From positions 51,576,443 to 51,640,442 of the forward strand of contig CP136068.1 of NCBI GenBank assembly GCA_032622095.1: a stretch of 64,000 bases of DNA. The letters are read 5' to 3'. Both the position numbers and the translations under genes were made by a program. Source of the DNA: Siphonodentalium dalli. Its lineage: Eukaryota > Mollusca > Scaphopoda > Gadilida > Siphonodentaliidae. Position 1 is the first letter of the stretch. Each line of letters opens with the position of its first letter. This document shows positions 54,914 through 64,000 of the stretch, in pieces. Under the pieces are notes generated by a model that searched no databases, was not told where the DNA came from, and saw nothing but the letters and a program-made list of their open reading frames with translations.

Positions 54914-57900
54914 AGAAGGACAATCAGTCCCAAAATAAGACCCCAGCTGGTTTGCATGGAGAAATAACAGAATCTGTTGTTACAATTTCAGGAAATAATT
55001 GTAATGCTCTTTTAGATACAGGTAGTACAGTTAGCAGTATAGGTGAATCATTTTACAGGAACAAGTTAAATCATATTCCTTTACAGCCTTTACAATCCAT
55101 TTTAAACATTGAGTGTGCCGACGGAGAATGTTTACCATATATGGGCTTCATTGAAGCAGAAGTTGTTGTTCCTAGATTTTCAGATATCAAACCACAGTCT
55201 TGTATTTTCCTCATTGTGCCTGACAGTAAATTTAATTCTCATACTCCTATTCTTTTAGGAACAAACATTCTTAAGGTTTTTCTTAAACATGTTGAGGAAG
55301 CTAATGGCCAAAGATTTCTTCAGAAAGCCAACTTAGATACTCCTTGGTATTTTGCTTTCAGATTTATTTCATTGCGTGATAGGGAGTTGAAGAAGAATAA
55401 TTTTAACTTAGGTATTGTGAAGAGTTCAGCTCCGGATAATATTATTTTACATCCAAATACATCAAAGACTGTGATTGGTTATATTGACCACAAAATACAA
55501 TATAACCCTACTTGTGCTATATTTCAGCATTCTTCGGATAATCCGAAAATGGACGGAATAGAAATTGCTCCTTATATTTTGAAATATGATCCTTCCACAG
55601 ATGAACCTGTTCCTGTACATCTCAGTAACCTTAGTACGAGAACCATAAATATTTCTCCTCATTCTGTGATTTGCTCTATTCAGCCAGTGAAGGTCGAAGG
55701 TGATTTGCAGACTTCAAAGGAAGATGCAGATCTACCTTTCTTTGACCAGATAAATTTGAATCAAGATTCATTGACGGCAGACGAGATCCGACAAGCATTT
55801 GATTTTATTAAACAATTTCCAGATGTTTTTTCTTTAAGTGATTTTGACCTTGGTCACTATACTGGTGTTAAGCATGAGATTAATTTGACAGATGACAAAC
55901 CTGTTAAGCAGAGGCCGATAAGATTAGCACCAGGATTAGTTGACGAGGTTCGTGATTACTTACAGCAATTGTTGGCTGCTGGAATAATTAGACGGTCAAG
56001 GAGTCCTTACTCATCCAATGTTGTTGTTTGTCGTCGTTCCAGTGGGAAGCTACGTCTATGTGTGGATTACAGGGATATTAATAAGAAAACTATACAAGAT
56101 GCTTATTGTTTACCCATTATTGAAGATATTTTACATAGTTTGTCACATTCCAAATTTTTTAGCAGTCTGGATTTACGCTGTGGATATTTCCAACAGGAAG
56201 TCATAGAGGAGCATAAAAAGTACACAGCATTTACGGCTGGAAATCTTGGATTTTTTGAGTTTCAGAGGGTGCCCCAAGGAATGCGGGGATCGCCGGCTAG
56301 TTTCCAAAGAATGATGGAACATTGTTTGGACGGCCTGGTTAATAATATATGTTACATTTATTTGGATGATATTTGTGTACCAGCTTCAAGTTTTCAGGAG
56401 ATGATAGACCGGCTTAAACTTATATTTCAGAGATTACGTGAATGTAATTTAAAACTTTCCCCTTCAAAATGTTCATTTTTTAGTAAGAAAATTAAATATT
56501 TGGGGCATGTTGTTTCAGAAGCTGGGATAGAAGCTGACAGTGACAAAGTCGAGAAAGTTGTGAATTGGCAGACTCCGAAGACTCCAGAGGAAGTTCGTAA
56601 ATTTTTGGGATTTTCAGGATATTATCGAAAATATGTTAAAAAAAATTCTTTAATAGCAAAGCCACTTACAGATCTTTTACCCCCTACTAATCATGGAAAA
56701 CAAAAGAGCAAGAAAAAATCTAATTATAACGGTAAATGGTCTTGGGGTGAGGAACAAGAAAAATCCTTTTCTCGTCTTAAAGAATGTCTTTCGTCCCCTC
56801 CTGTTTTAGGTTTTGCAGATTTTACATTGCCATTTGAAGTGCACACAGATGCGAGTCAAAACGGATTGGGAGCTGTGCTTTACCAAAAGCAGAATGGGAT
56901 TCTCAGAGTTATCTCTTATGCGAGCAGAGGAACGACAGCAGCTGAGAAGTCATATCCAGCCCACAAACTAGAATTCTTGGCGTTGAAATGGGCTGTCACT
57001 GAAAAATTTAGTGATTACTTGTACAATCATAAATTTGTTGTTTTTACAGATTCCAATCCTCTCACTTATGTACTGAGCAGTGCCAAATTATATGCTACGG
57101 GGCATAGATGGTTGGCTGCTATAAATGCTTTTAATTTTGAAATTATTTATCGACCAGGGAAATCCAATGCTGATGCAGATGGTTTGTCGAGATTGCCACA
57201 ATATAATGTTGAATTGGATAAAATCAGTTCCAATTCCATTTCAGCCATTTGTAAATCTTTACAGGTTACACAGCCTTTTGTAGAATCACTTTGTATGTCT
57301 ACAGATGTCGCTGATAGTTTAGATGATGGCTGTAGTACAGACATGGATATCATGACACCCAGAGATTGGAGGCAGATGCAAGAGAGAGATTCTATTTTAG
57401 GACCGTGGATGAGGGCAGTTAGAAGTGGTGTTAAACCGATCAGAAATACTTTTCCGATGACCCGCGAGCATTCCACATATTTTAGGAATTTTGTTTCTTT
57501 AAAATTCCAGAGAGGTGTGTTATATAGGGAAACTCAGTTTAATGGAAATACTCATTTACAACTTGTTATCCCCCATTCATTTATTAATACTGTTTTAACT
57601 TCATTACATACAGACATAGGGCATCCTGGAAGAGAAAGAACCATTTCTTTGATTAAGCAGAGATTTTATTGGCCTGGCATAGACAGTGCGGTGGATAATT
57701 TTATTCAACAGTGTCCTCGATGCTTGAGAAGGAAGTCTCCGACGGATGCCAGAGCCAAGCTAGTTTCAATTTCCACGACCCAGCCCTTGGAACTTGTCTG
57801 TATTGATTATCTTACTGTTGATATGTGCAAAGGTGGTTTTCAATATTTGTTGGTTGTTACTGATCACTTTACAAAATTTTCACAGGCTTTTCCCACAAAG

Positions 57901-58482
57901 AATATGACTGCCAAAACTACTGCTGATGTTCTTTTCAACAAATTCTTTGTGTATTATGGTTTCCCTCACAGAATTCATAGTGATCAGGGTGCAAATTTTG
58001 AATCCACTCTTATTCAGGAACTTTGTAGATTATGCGGCATCAAGAAAAGCAGAACGACGCCCTATCATCCGATGGGCAATGGACAATGTGAACGGTTTAA
58101 CCGTACTTTATTAGGTATGTTGGGAACGTTACAACCCGAGGAAAAGAAAGATTGGAAGAGTTTTATTGGACCACTGGTACATGCATATAATTCCACAAAA
58201 CATGAAAGCACTGGTTTTACCCCTTTTAAACTTATGTTTGGCAGGGATCCTAGATTACCGATAGATGTTTTGTGTGGATTGGATAAGATGACGGAGGATG
58301 ACGGTGAAGATAAAGATATTTCTATTTCAGAATATGTTTCTGAATTAAGGGAAAGGATGACGTACGCGTATGATTTAGCTTCAAAAGCTGCAACGAAGGC
58401 GAAAGAAAAGCAGAAGAAGAACTTCGATAAGAAGGCGAGAGGTGCGATGCATGGTGTCTGTTGGAGATTCTGTTTTAGTTAA
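54877..58482 (+). CDS. pol: Pol of Gypsy-2: protease, RT, RNase H, integrase (frameshifted near its end)
   Basis: About 1,201 codons from the frameshift site. Protease NALLDTGST has its Asp near residue 47. Reverse transcriptase has LRLCVDYRDINKKT, SSLDLRCGYFQ, VPQGMRGSPASFQ and YLDD at about 495 (56359-56370). RNase H has VHTDASQNG, Asp about 658. Integrase has an HTDIGH zinc segment with CPRC, Asp 977, Asp 1036 and Glu 1072, giving DD35E. The frame ends early: after KKNFDKKARGAM an apparent 4-bp CATG insertion (about 58450) shifts the frame, so the normal C-terminus continues in 58442-59407. All catalytic sites precede the break. Confidence 0.92.
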   Translation, partial: LLNIYDKGSTIDEKDNQSQNKTPAGLHGEITESVVTISGNNCNALLDTGSTVSSIGESFYRNKLNHIPLQPLQSILNIECADGECLPYMGFIEAEVVVPRFSDIKPQSCIFLIVPDSKFNSHTPILLGTNILKVFLKHVEEANGQRFLQKANLDTPWYFAFRFISLRDRELKKNNFNLGIVKSSAPDNIILHPNTSKTVIGYIDHKIQYNPTCAIFQHSSDNPKMDGIEIAPYILKYDPSTDEPVPVHLSNLSTRTINISPHSVICSIQPVKVEGDLQTSKEDADLPFFDQINLNQDSLTADEIRQAFDFIKQFPDVFSLSDFDLGHYTGVKHEINLTDDKPVKQRPIRLAPGLVDEVRDYLQQLLAAGIIRRSRSPYSSNVVVCRRSSGKLRLCVDYRDINKKTIQDAYCLPIIEDILHSLSHSKFFSSLDLRCGYFQQEVIEEHKKYTAFTAGNLGFFEFQRVPQGMRGSPASFQRMMEHCLDGLVNNICYIYLDDICVPASSFQEMIDRLKLIFQRLRECNLKLSPSKCSFFSKKIKYLGHVVSEAGIEADSDKVEKVVNWQTPKTPEEVRKFLGFSGYYRKYVKKNSLIAKPLTDLLPPTNHGKQKSKKKSNYNGKWSWGEEQEKSFSRLKECLSSPPVLGFADFTLPFEVHTDASQNGLGAVLYQKQNGILRVISYASRGTTAAEKSYPAHKLEFLALKWAVTEKFSDYLYNHKFVVFTDSNPLTYVLSSAKLYATGHRWLAAINAFNFEIIYRPGKSNADADGLSRLPQYNVELDKISSNSISAICKSLQVTQPFVESLCMSTDVADSLDDGCSTDMDIMTPRDWRQMQERDSILGPWMRAVRSGVKPIRNTFPMTREHSTYFRNFVSLKFQRGVLYRETQFNGNTHLQLVIPHSFINTVLTSLHTDIGHPGRERTISLIKQRFYWPGIDSAVDNFIQQCPRCLRRKSPTDARAKLVSISTTQPLELVCIDYLTVDMCKGGFQYLLVVTDHFTKFSQAFPTKNMTAKTTADVLFNKFFVYYGFPHRIHSDQGANFESTLIQELCRLCGIKKSRTTPYHPMGNGQCERFNRTLLGMLGTLQPEEKKDWKSFIGPLVHAYNSTKHESTGFTPFKLMFGRDPRLPIDVLCGLDKMTEDDGEDKDISISEYVSELRERMTYAYDLASKAATKAKEKQKKNFDKKARGAMHGVCWRFCFS

Positions 58483-59407
58483 AACACTTGCATTTGAAGG
58501 CAGACACAAGTTAGCTGATAAATATGATAATGATATTTATACAGTTACAGAGCAGCCAAATAGGGATATTCCGGTATTTGTTGTCAGGAGTGACGAGGGT
58601 AAAGAAAGAACCCTTCACCGTAATCATCTTCTCCCCATAGGTTATGTTCCTGAGGAGCCTGATGTTGGTCCAGATAATGTTACATCTTTAAAAGATATGG
58701 TGGTGGAACCTGATAGTTCAATTCCTTTAGAAGGAGAAGCAGATAGGACTTTTGTTTCAGAGTCACAAGAGGATACATGTATTGATGAACATGCTTATGT
58801 TCTTAGAAGTCCGCAGCATGCAGTATTATCTACTGCAAATGACCGTGTGGATTCTGATACCAGTTCTGAGGTACAGGATTGTGCTCCTGGTACAGTCAGA
58901 GAAGTCAGTTCTCTGGATGGTGACGATCATCCTTCTTTTCAGAAGATTTCAGGGGAACGCGACAATGATGCGCATCGAGAAATTGAGAATGTTGGAAATA
59001 TTATTAATATTTCAGATGACGAGAAGGATACTGTTTGTGATATAACACACAGTAGAGCAGAGGATGGGCCCAAAGTTAGTATTGAGGTAGAGGAGAGTAG
59101 TGATGTTGAGGAAGAAGTAGCAGGTGACTCAGAGATTGCAGATGTTAATTTTATTTCAGATATTCCATCTGAAGAGACAGAGCAGATAGAGAATCCTGAG
59201 GTTATTAAACCCACACCTAGGAGGTCAGAACGAGAGCGGAAACCACCACCATGGAAGAAATCTGGGGATTATGTGCATTCCATGCAACCAGTTTCAGCAG
59301 ACTTTATCAGTAAAGCAGAGTTGCTGAAAAGGCTTACTGATAAAGAATTATTATCCAGTATGTCACCGGATATGATACATTCAATATTTTCAGCAGTTTT
59401 GAAATAA
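58442..59407 (+). pseudogene. Displaced C-terminus of Gypsy-2 Pol
   Basis: Begins VSVGDSVLVKTLAFEGRHKL, typical of the integrase C-terminal module just after the point where Pol breaks. It then has a long acidic Ser/Asp/Glu-rich tail and, near residue 265, PRRSERERKPPPWKKSGDY, a basic motif common at Gypsy Pol ends. It lacks its own plausible start other than GTG/ATG at the junction, so I treat it as a piece of Pol and not a separate gene. The shift is +1, fitting a 4-bp insertion. Confidence 0.8.
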
Positions 59408-60518
59408 TTTATTCAACATGTATGATTTTATCTATTGATGTCATTTGTATTTGCAGTAGTTATTCTTGTTTATGATTGATATTATTTCAGTCATTCAAGG
59501 TTTCTTCCTCTTGTTGTGTGATATTATTGTTATATCATACCAGGAGTTAATACATGTAATTCTGATCGTTTTCAGAATTTGAATTATGAAAAAATACTAT
59601 GCTTAATATCTATCATTAAGGAAACTTCTGTATAATGATCCTTTTTCAGCTGAAGACCCGTGCAGTTAAATGTTAACCCGATGTTCCAGCTTGTAACAGT
59701 TTTACTGTATATCATCAACAGAATGTTTACCTCCCAGATATTATTGTCATGTATTTTCACATATAAATTACAATATAATACTGCTAGTATAATAGAATTT
59801 TTTTTTAATAATTGATCACAGTAATTATTGCAGTGTAATTTTCAACTCTTTCTAGATTTCAGGCATATTTCCTATTCCAGGTAGCTGTGTCTGACTTCTG
59901 GTCCATGTTGATTAATATTAAATTGATAAATTTCCCTTTTGTGTGAGATTTTAGCAACAAGTTGCTTGCTGAGTTGGTGAATTCCACTATGGTGTTCAAT
60001 TTGGTATTGAATTCAAAGTAGTCAGGATAGGCTATTATTTTTATGAATTCCAGGTGATTGTATTTGCTGTCAGGGAAAGAATTGTGTATATACAGATGTT
60101 AAATTTTTGTTTTCTTTGTATTTTAAGAGGCAGGAGAAATGAAATATGGGTCATTGGTCTTTAATATAGTTTTACAGATGGGTTTACAGTGCAATAGGAT
60201 ATTTTACAGGTTTTAGTTGCAGGTTGATATACCACCGACATAGGAGTTAGACTGAATTGTTTTAATTACAGGTGGTAATTAAAGTTGTTATATGGTGCTA
60301 AGGATATTAACTATCCTTGTATAGGTAGCAGAGGTGTTTCATGGCAAAGAGCGTATCTTTACCTAATTTATATTTTATTCCCATGGTATGGTGTTGCAGT
60401 TGATTGCGGAATGGTTTACGTTAGTTCGTAGAAGGTCTAGGTAGGTTGATTTTTCTAAGACATTGCAGGAATTGGTTGTTGCAGGTTTTGGTTAAATTAC
60501 AAGAATTTAATTTTTTTT
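59408..60518 (+). other. 3' untranslated region of Gypsy-2
   Basis: 1.1 kb without a long frame, T-rich, with multiple TTTTCAG and TTACAGG phrases. No env seen. Confidence 0.7.
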
Positions 60519-60533
60519 CAAGAGGGGGGAGAA
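60519..60533 (+). promoter_or_regulatory. Polypurine tract of Gypsy-2
   Basis: AAGAGGGGGGAGAA lies directly before the 3' LTR. Confidence 0.85.
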
Positions 60534-61332
60534 TGTGACGGTGATATATTTACATGCATAAGTAAGTTTTGTAGGAATTATACTAATTCTATTTTATACA
60601 TGCTTATTACTTATTTGTTTTAAACCTAATATCTGTCTAATCAACCTAGCACTCTTAACTCACTTGACTGTCTTGTTCTTATCTTTTAGCCCAATCCCAA
60701 TCCAAATATAAACCAGCCCAATAACTAAATTAACGCATTACCACGTAGTAATCTTTCCCGCTAAAAATAAGATAGTGCAGAATAATCAAACGGAACATTT
60801 TGAAAACTGTTATGTTTAAATCATAAAGTATATTTTATCTTTACTAAACTACAATGTGGGTTTAAGTAAAATGGAACGCTATTACTATTATTAAAACATC
60901 CAGGACCTAAATCATTTCGAATTGGGTAATTTCTTGGAATACTTGGAATGGAATCATGGAGATAGCAGAGATTAGATCTCATCCATCATTATTCATTTGT
61001 TCTGTGCCTGTGGTGTACGTCCAGCATGTTGGATGATCAATCATCATATATACGTCTCATCGATGTCATACTATACATGTGTCAGTGTGCTGTTCAGATT
61101 GTGATTCATTGAGATAAACAGAATACAGAATGTAATGTATACATCTTCTCATTATGCACCCCAATGCCCCTACATCAGAAACTCACAAGTTACGAAGCGT
61201 GGGAGACATTATTCTTAATATATAAATGTATAAAGTCTATGGATCGGGATTGAGATATCTCGTGTGAACTATTGGTTAGACCGACTGAGCGACATACTAT
61301 TTATAGCCGAGTTACTAATTCCATAGGGCTTT
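60534..61332 (+). repeat. 3' LTR of Gypsy-2
   Basis: 799 bp, more than 99% identical to 51775-52574, followed by ATGTC. Confidence 0.9.
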
Positions 61333-61337
61333 ATGTC

Positions 61338-62005
61338 CATGAGCAAAACAACATCTTTCACATACCAGCTAAACAACTGCCTACTGGAAGAAGTAGATGA
61401 AAACCCATACCTGGGGGTGACACTCTCCAAGGACATGAAATGGTCATCTCACATCAACAAAATCACACAGAAGGCGAATAGTACGCTAGGCTTCATTAGA
61501 AGAAACCTAAAGAAGGCTCCAGCAAAAAGCAAGCTGATCACATACGAAACCTTAGTGCGACCAAAGTTGGAATACGCATCAGTTGTCTGGGACCCCCACC
61601 TGATAGGAGACATTGACAAACTAGAGAGGATACAGAAGAGAGCAGCGAGATTCCTAACAGGGGACTATACATCACAAGAGGCAGGAACAATTACCAACAT
61701 GCTGCGTGAATTACAACTACAAACACCAGAAGGCCGAAGGTATGACCACCGACTCCAGTTGTTTGGCGAGGTAGTGTTCCCGGCTATCGACAGTAATGAC
61801 CTGTTGAGACCAAAACTAAGAAGTGGGTCGAAAAATCAAAGCTCGGAAGTTCGATGGGTACGTATCAAAGAACTTTGTTTCTACGCAGGAGTGTAACAAC
61901 TCAAAACCCTATGAACTAATCAATGCGCAGACTCCAGAATTAAAAAACTCAATCTTCCCTAAAACAATCAAGGACTGGAATACTCTGGAAGAAGACAGCA
62001 TGTGA
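61338..62005 (+). pseudogene. Non-LTR reverse transcriptase, 3' part
   Basis: Continues the interrupted RT: ENPYLGVTLSKDMKWSSHI, LVRPKLEYASVVWDP and LERIQKRAARFLTGDY are typical of the region after the catalytic core in CR1/Jockey-type elements. A frameshift near 61810-61823 moves the reading to a second frame with GRKIKARKFDGYVSKNF and NSIFPKTIKDWNTLEED, the usual C-terminal block. It ends at a TGA at 62003. The 3' end of the element lies somewhere near 62060-62130. Confidence 0.88.
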
Positions 62006-62139
62006 TCCATCCAAATGACAATGGACGGAGAACCAGCTGAAAACAACAAAACGTCCTAATCATCCCATCCCACGCGCTTATACATCCGAACGGATCCTGC
62101 GCGCATACCAATACAGATCTGATAATTCACTAAATTCCC

Positions 62140-63120
62140 ATTATTAATGAAAGTGTCAATGATCCTGAAGCTCAACATTGAGAGAAGATAATTTCATACT
62201 TTATAGTCAATGGAGCGATAACGAATGCGGAAAGTTTAAATGTTTGAACTTTGTGATGAATTGGATAAAAAATGTTGGCTGTAGGGCTGCTGAAGTATTT
62301 AGTGATGCAAAGAGTCAATTCCAAGATGGCTGCCAGCAGCCATGTTTTTCATCGAAAAATCTTTCAAATTTGATAGCTTTAGAAGTGATCCTAAACATGC
62401 CTGTAAATTTCCAAATTTCTCGAGGATGTGCTGGTTGATTCAAATGGGAAATCCAAGATGGCCACTGGAGACCATGTTTTTAAAGAATATGGGAAAAAAT
62501 TGGTAGCTCCTATCTAGAGGTCACCCCAAAAATCCACATGAAGTTTGTTACAATCAGATTAGGGATGTGGCGTGTAGGGTGTGCCGAATGATTTATTTAT
62601 GCAATTAGTAGAATCCAAGATGGAGGCCATGTATTTTAAAGATTATGGGGAAAAATTGGTTGTTCCTATCCAGTGGTCACCCAGAAGATCTAAGTAAAAT
62701 CCAAGATGCCTGCTGGCAGCCATGTTTTAAAAAAAAAATTGGAAACAAATCAATGGCTCCCATCTAAAGGTCACCCCGAAGATCCATATGAAGTTTGTTG
62801 CCAATCGGATGAGGGATGTGGTTTGTAGGATGTGCCATAGGATTTAGTCATACAAAGAGTAAAATATGAGATGGCTGCCGATAGCCATGTTTTTCAAAAT
62901 AGTTCAAATTTGATAACCACATCTGGAGGTTACCTTAAACAAGCCTATTAATTTTCAAACAATTCTCCAAGAAATGTGGGCTCCAGGTGGGCTGATGGAT
63001 TAAAATTTTAAATCCACGATTGCTGCTGGCGGCCATGTTTTTTAACAAATTTCAGAAAAAATCGATGGCTCCAATCTAGAGGATCCATATAGTGGGGGCT
63101 GTAAGCTGATGGAGTGTGCA
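62140..63120. repeat. Dispersed repeat with AAGATGG motifs, about six diverged units
   Basis: CCAAGATGG(C)TGC...GCCATGTTTTT recurs at about 62322, 62453, 62619, 62701, 62867 and 63015, with TCTAGAGGTCACCCCAAA and GAAGTTTGTTGCCAATC-like words between. It starts with AAAGTGTCAATGATCCTGAA, shared with 12117. No gene recognised. Up to 63520 only short frames. Confidence 0.7.
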
Positions 63121-63520
63121 AATTTGGATAAAAGCATGAAAATTGGTACACATATAGAGTAGACCATGGGGATTCAGTTCGAAGCGAGAACCAAATTGGC
63201 AGAACCCCTCATATGACCTTGAGGTGAAGGTCATCAACATGAATTTTCACTATAGGTTGTCTGGAATGTACATAAGGGAGCTAAAATTATGCACTGGCAT
63301 ATTATTCATTTCTTCACACTGGGGAGACATAATATGACTAACATAGTAATATTTGGGGGGTTTATATGAGAGTTAATTGGAATGTTTTTGGTGACCTTGA
63401 ACTTAAAATTGTGCCATGTTGTCAATTATTACTTGGGAGAGGGGATGGTTTAGGCGTATCAGGTTAGATGTTCTATTCAAACATATTGCAACAATCAAAA
63501 TTATATCCAATTATATATAA

Positions 63521-63930
63521 GTGGGGGCACAAAGTGGCTCAGTTGGTAAGGTAGGTGTTGCATTAGACAAACATAAGCCATTCCAATTAGTGATGGTGAA
63601 ACTGATTTGAATCAGTGGCACACACAGAGATTCATGTACAATGCAGCCCTTTTAATTCAGATTGTTTGGCTTCGGCAATCTGCTACGGCAACCCTTTATC
63701 GTGGCCCAGTTTGCTTCAGCAAATGGCTTCGGCATTGTCGATTGCCGTAGCCAATTATTAGGGCTGACAATGTAATTGGGAAAGTTTGTCAATTGCTTTC
63801 CTGTGTTCAGTGATTTATTCTCAGTGAGATATATCCTCTGCACAGCCTCTCCTCCACCTGTAAACCTGACCTGATATGCCATGATGTGACATAGCAGCTA
63901 AAACGACCATTAACCCCAATAAAACAAACA
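63521..63930 (+). mobile_element. tRNA-derived SINE
   Basis: Starts about GTGGGGGCACAAAGTGGCTC. A-box-like TGGCTCAGTTGG (63535-63546) is followed about 60 nt later by B-box-like GATTTGAATCA (63604-63614), the layout of a pol III promoter from a tRNA. The body includes CTTCGGCAATCTGCTACGGC and its partial inverse. The tail CCATTAACCCCAATAAAACA plus AACAAA resembles tails I associate with invertebrate SINEs. The anticodon region is not recognisable, so this is not a working tRNA gene. 63931-64000 holds nothing recognisable. Confidence 0.72.
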
Positions 63931-64000
63931 AATATCAGTTTCTTTAATGTTGATTATTTTAACACTGTCAAATACCTTATTAGGATGAATAAAAGATCAA

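Larger units (their letters stand above)
51775..61332 (+). mobile_element. Ty3/Gypsy LTR retrotransposon (Gypsy-2), 9.56 kb, inside the non-LTR element
   Basis: LTRs of about 800 bp (TGTGACGG...GGGCTTT) differ at about six positions, so insertion is recent. A 5-bp duplication ATGTC flanks it (51770-51774, 61333-61337); it could be read as 4 bp, TGTC, with the LTR ending TTTA, because the end is not the usual CA. It carries gag, pol in the -1 frame and one late frameshift. Removing it with one ATGTC restores the reading frame of the interrupted reverse transcriptase. Confidence 0.95.

Noticed and set aside
58442-59407. Independent third gene of Gypsy-2
   Set aside because: Starts with the integrase C-terminal module exactly where Pol breaks; better explained as a frameshifted Pol end.
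63535-63614. Functional tRNA gene
   Set aside because: A- and B-box-like words are present, but no cloverleaf with an anticodon stem and acceptor can be drawn; fits a SINE head.

Overview
The window is repeat-dominated animal DNA: AT-rich, with no intact host gene that I can recognise and nothing bacterial (no operons, no ribosome binding sites). The repeat content suggests a marine invertebrate, most likely a mollusc or other lophotrochozoan. This is inferred from tandem Helitrons, a tRNA-derived SINE with a CCCCAATAAAACAAACAAA-type tail, Ty3/Gypsy elements, and a non-LTR element with SGNH, 2A-like and PHD modules. No species can be named from sequence alone.

Layout: 1-571 is a homogeneous 23-bp minisatellite. 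1755-3026 holds two head-to-tail Helitrons (minus strand). 3640-10760 is a mosaic of diverged direct repeats and foldback/MITE elements, including a palindrome-rich MITE nested in one arm of another element (8314-9394). 12247-15806 is a chain of five abutting Helitrons (plus strand). 15807-20775 is dispersed repeats and a long hairpin. 20810-30224 is a complete, young Ty3/Gypsy element (Gypsy-1) with near-identical 493-bp LTRs, a GCATG target duplication, and gag and pol joined by a probable -1 frameshift. 30300-33000 and 43040-44460 carry arrays of short self-complementary motifs. 34510-35846 holds two more head-to-tail Helitrons (minus strand). 36865-37750, 39660-40280 and 40680-42620 are MITE-like or dispersed repeats. 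45527-47060 is a broken copy of a protein with PIN/FEN-like and cysteine-rich motifs.

48820-62010 is a Russian doll. A degraded non-LTR retrotransposon is split by a 982-bp foldback element (49194-50175, 8-bp target duplication). It is split again inside its reverse transcriptase by a second Ty3/Gypsy element (Gypsy-2, 51775-61332, 5-bp target duplication). 62140-63120 is a repeat with AAGATGG motifs and 63521-63930 is a tRNA-derived SINE.

The strongest biology is in the mobile elements. Both Gypsy elements place a TTTAAAC slippery heptamer at the end of gag, 6-7 nt before a stem, and pol is open in the -1 frame. All nine recognisable Helitrons sit in tandem chains (2, 5 and 2 copies), with none alone. 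Several dispersed elements are built from arrays of short palindromes. All calls are from reading the sequence; no database search was run.
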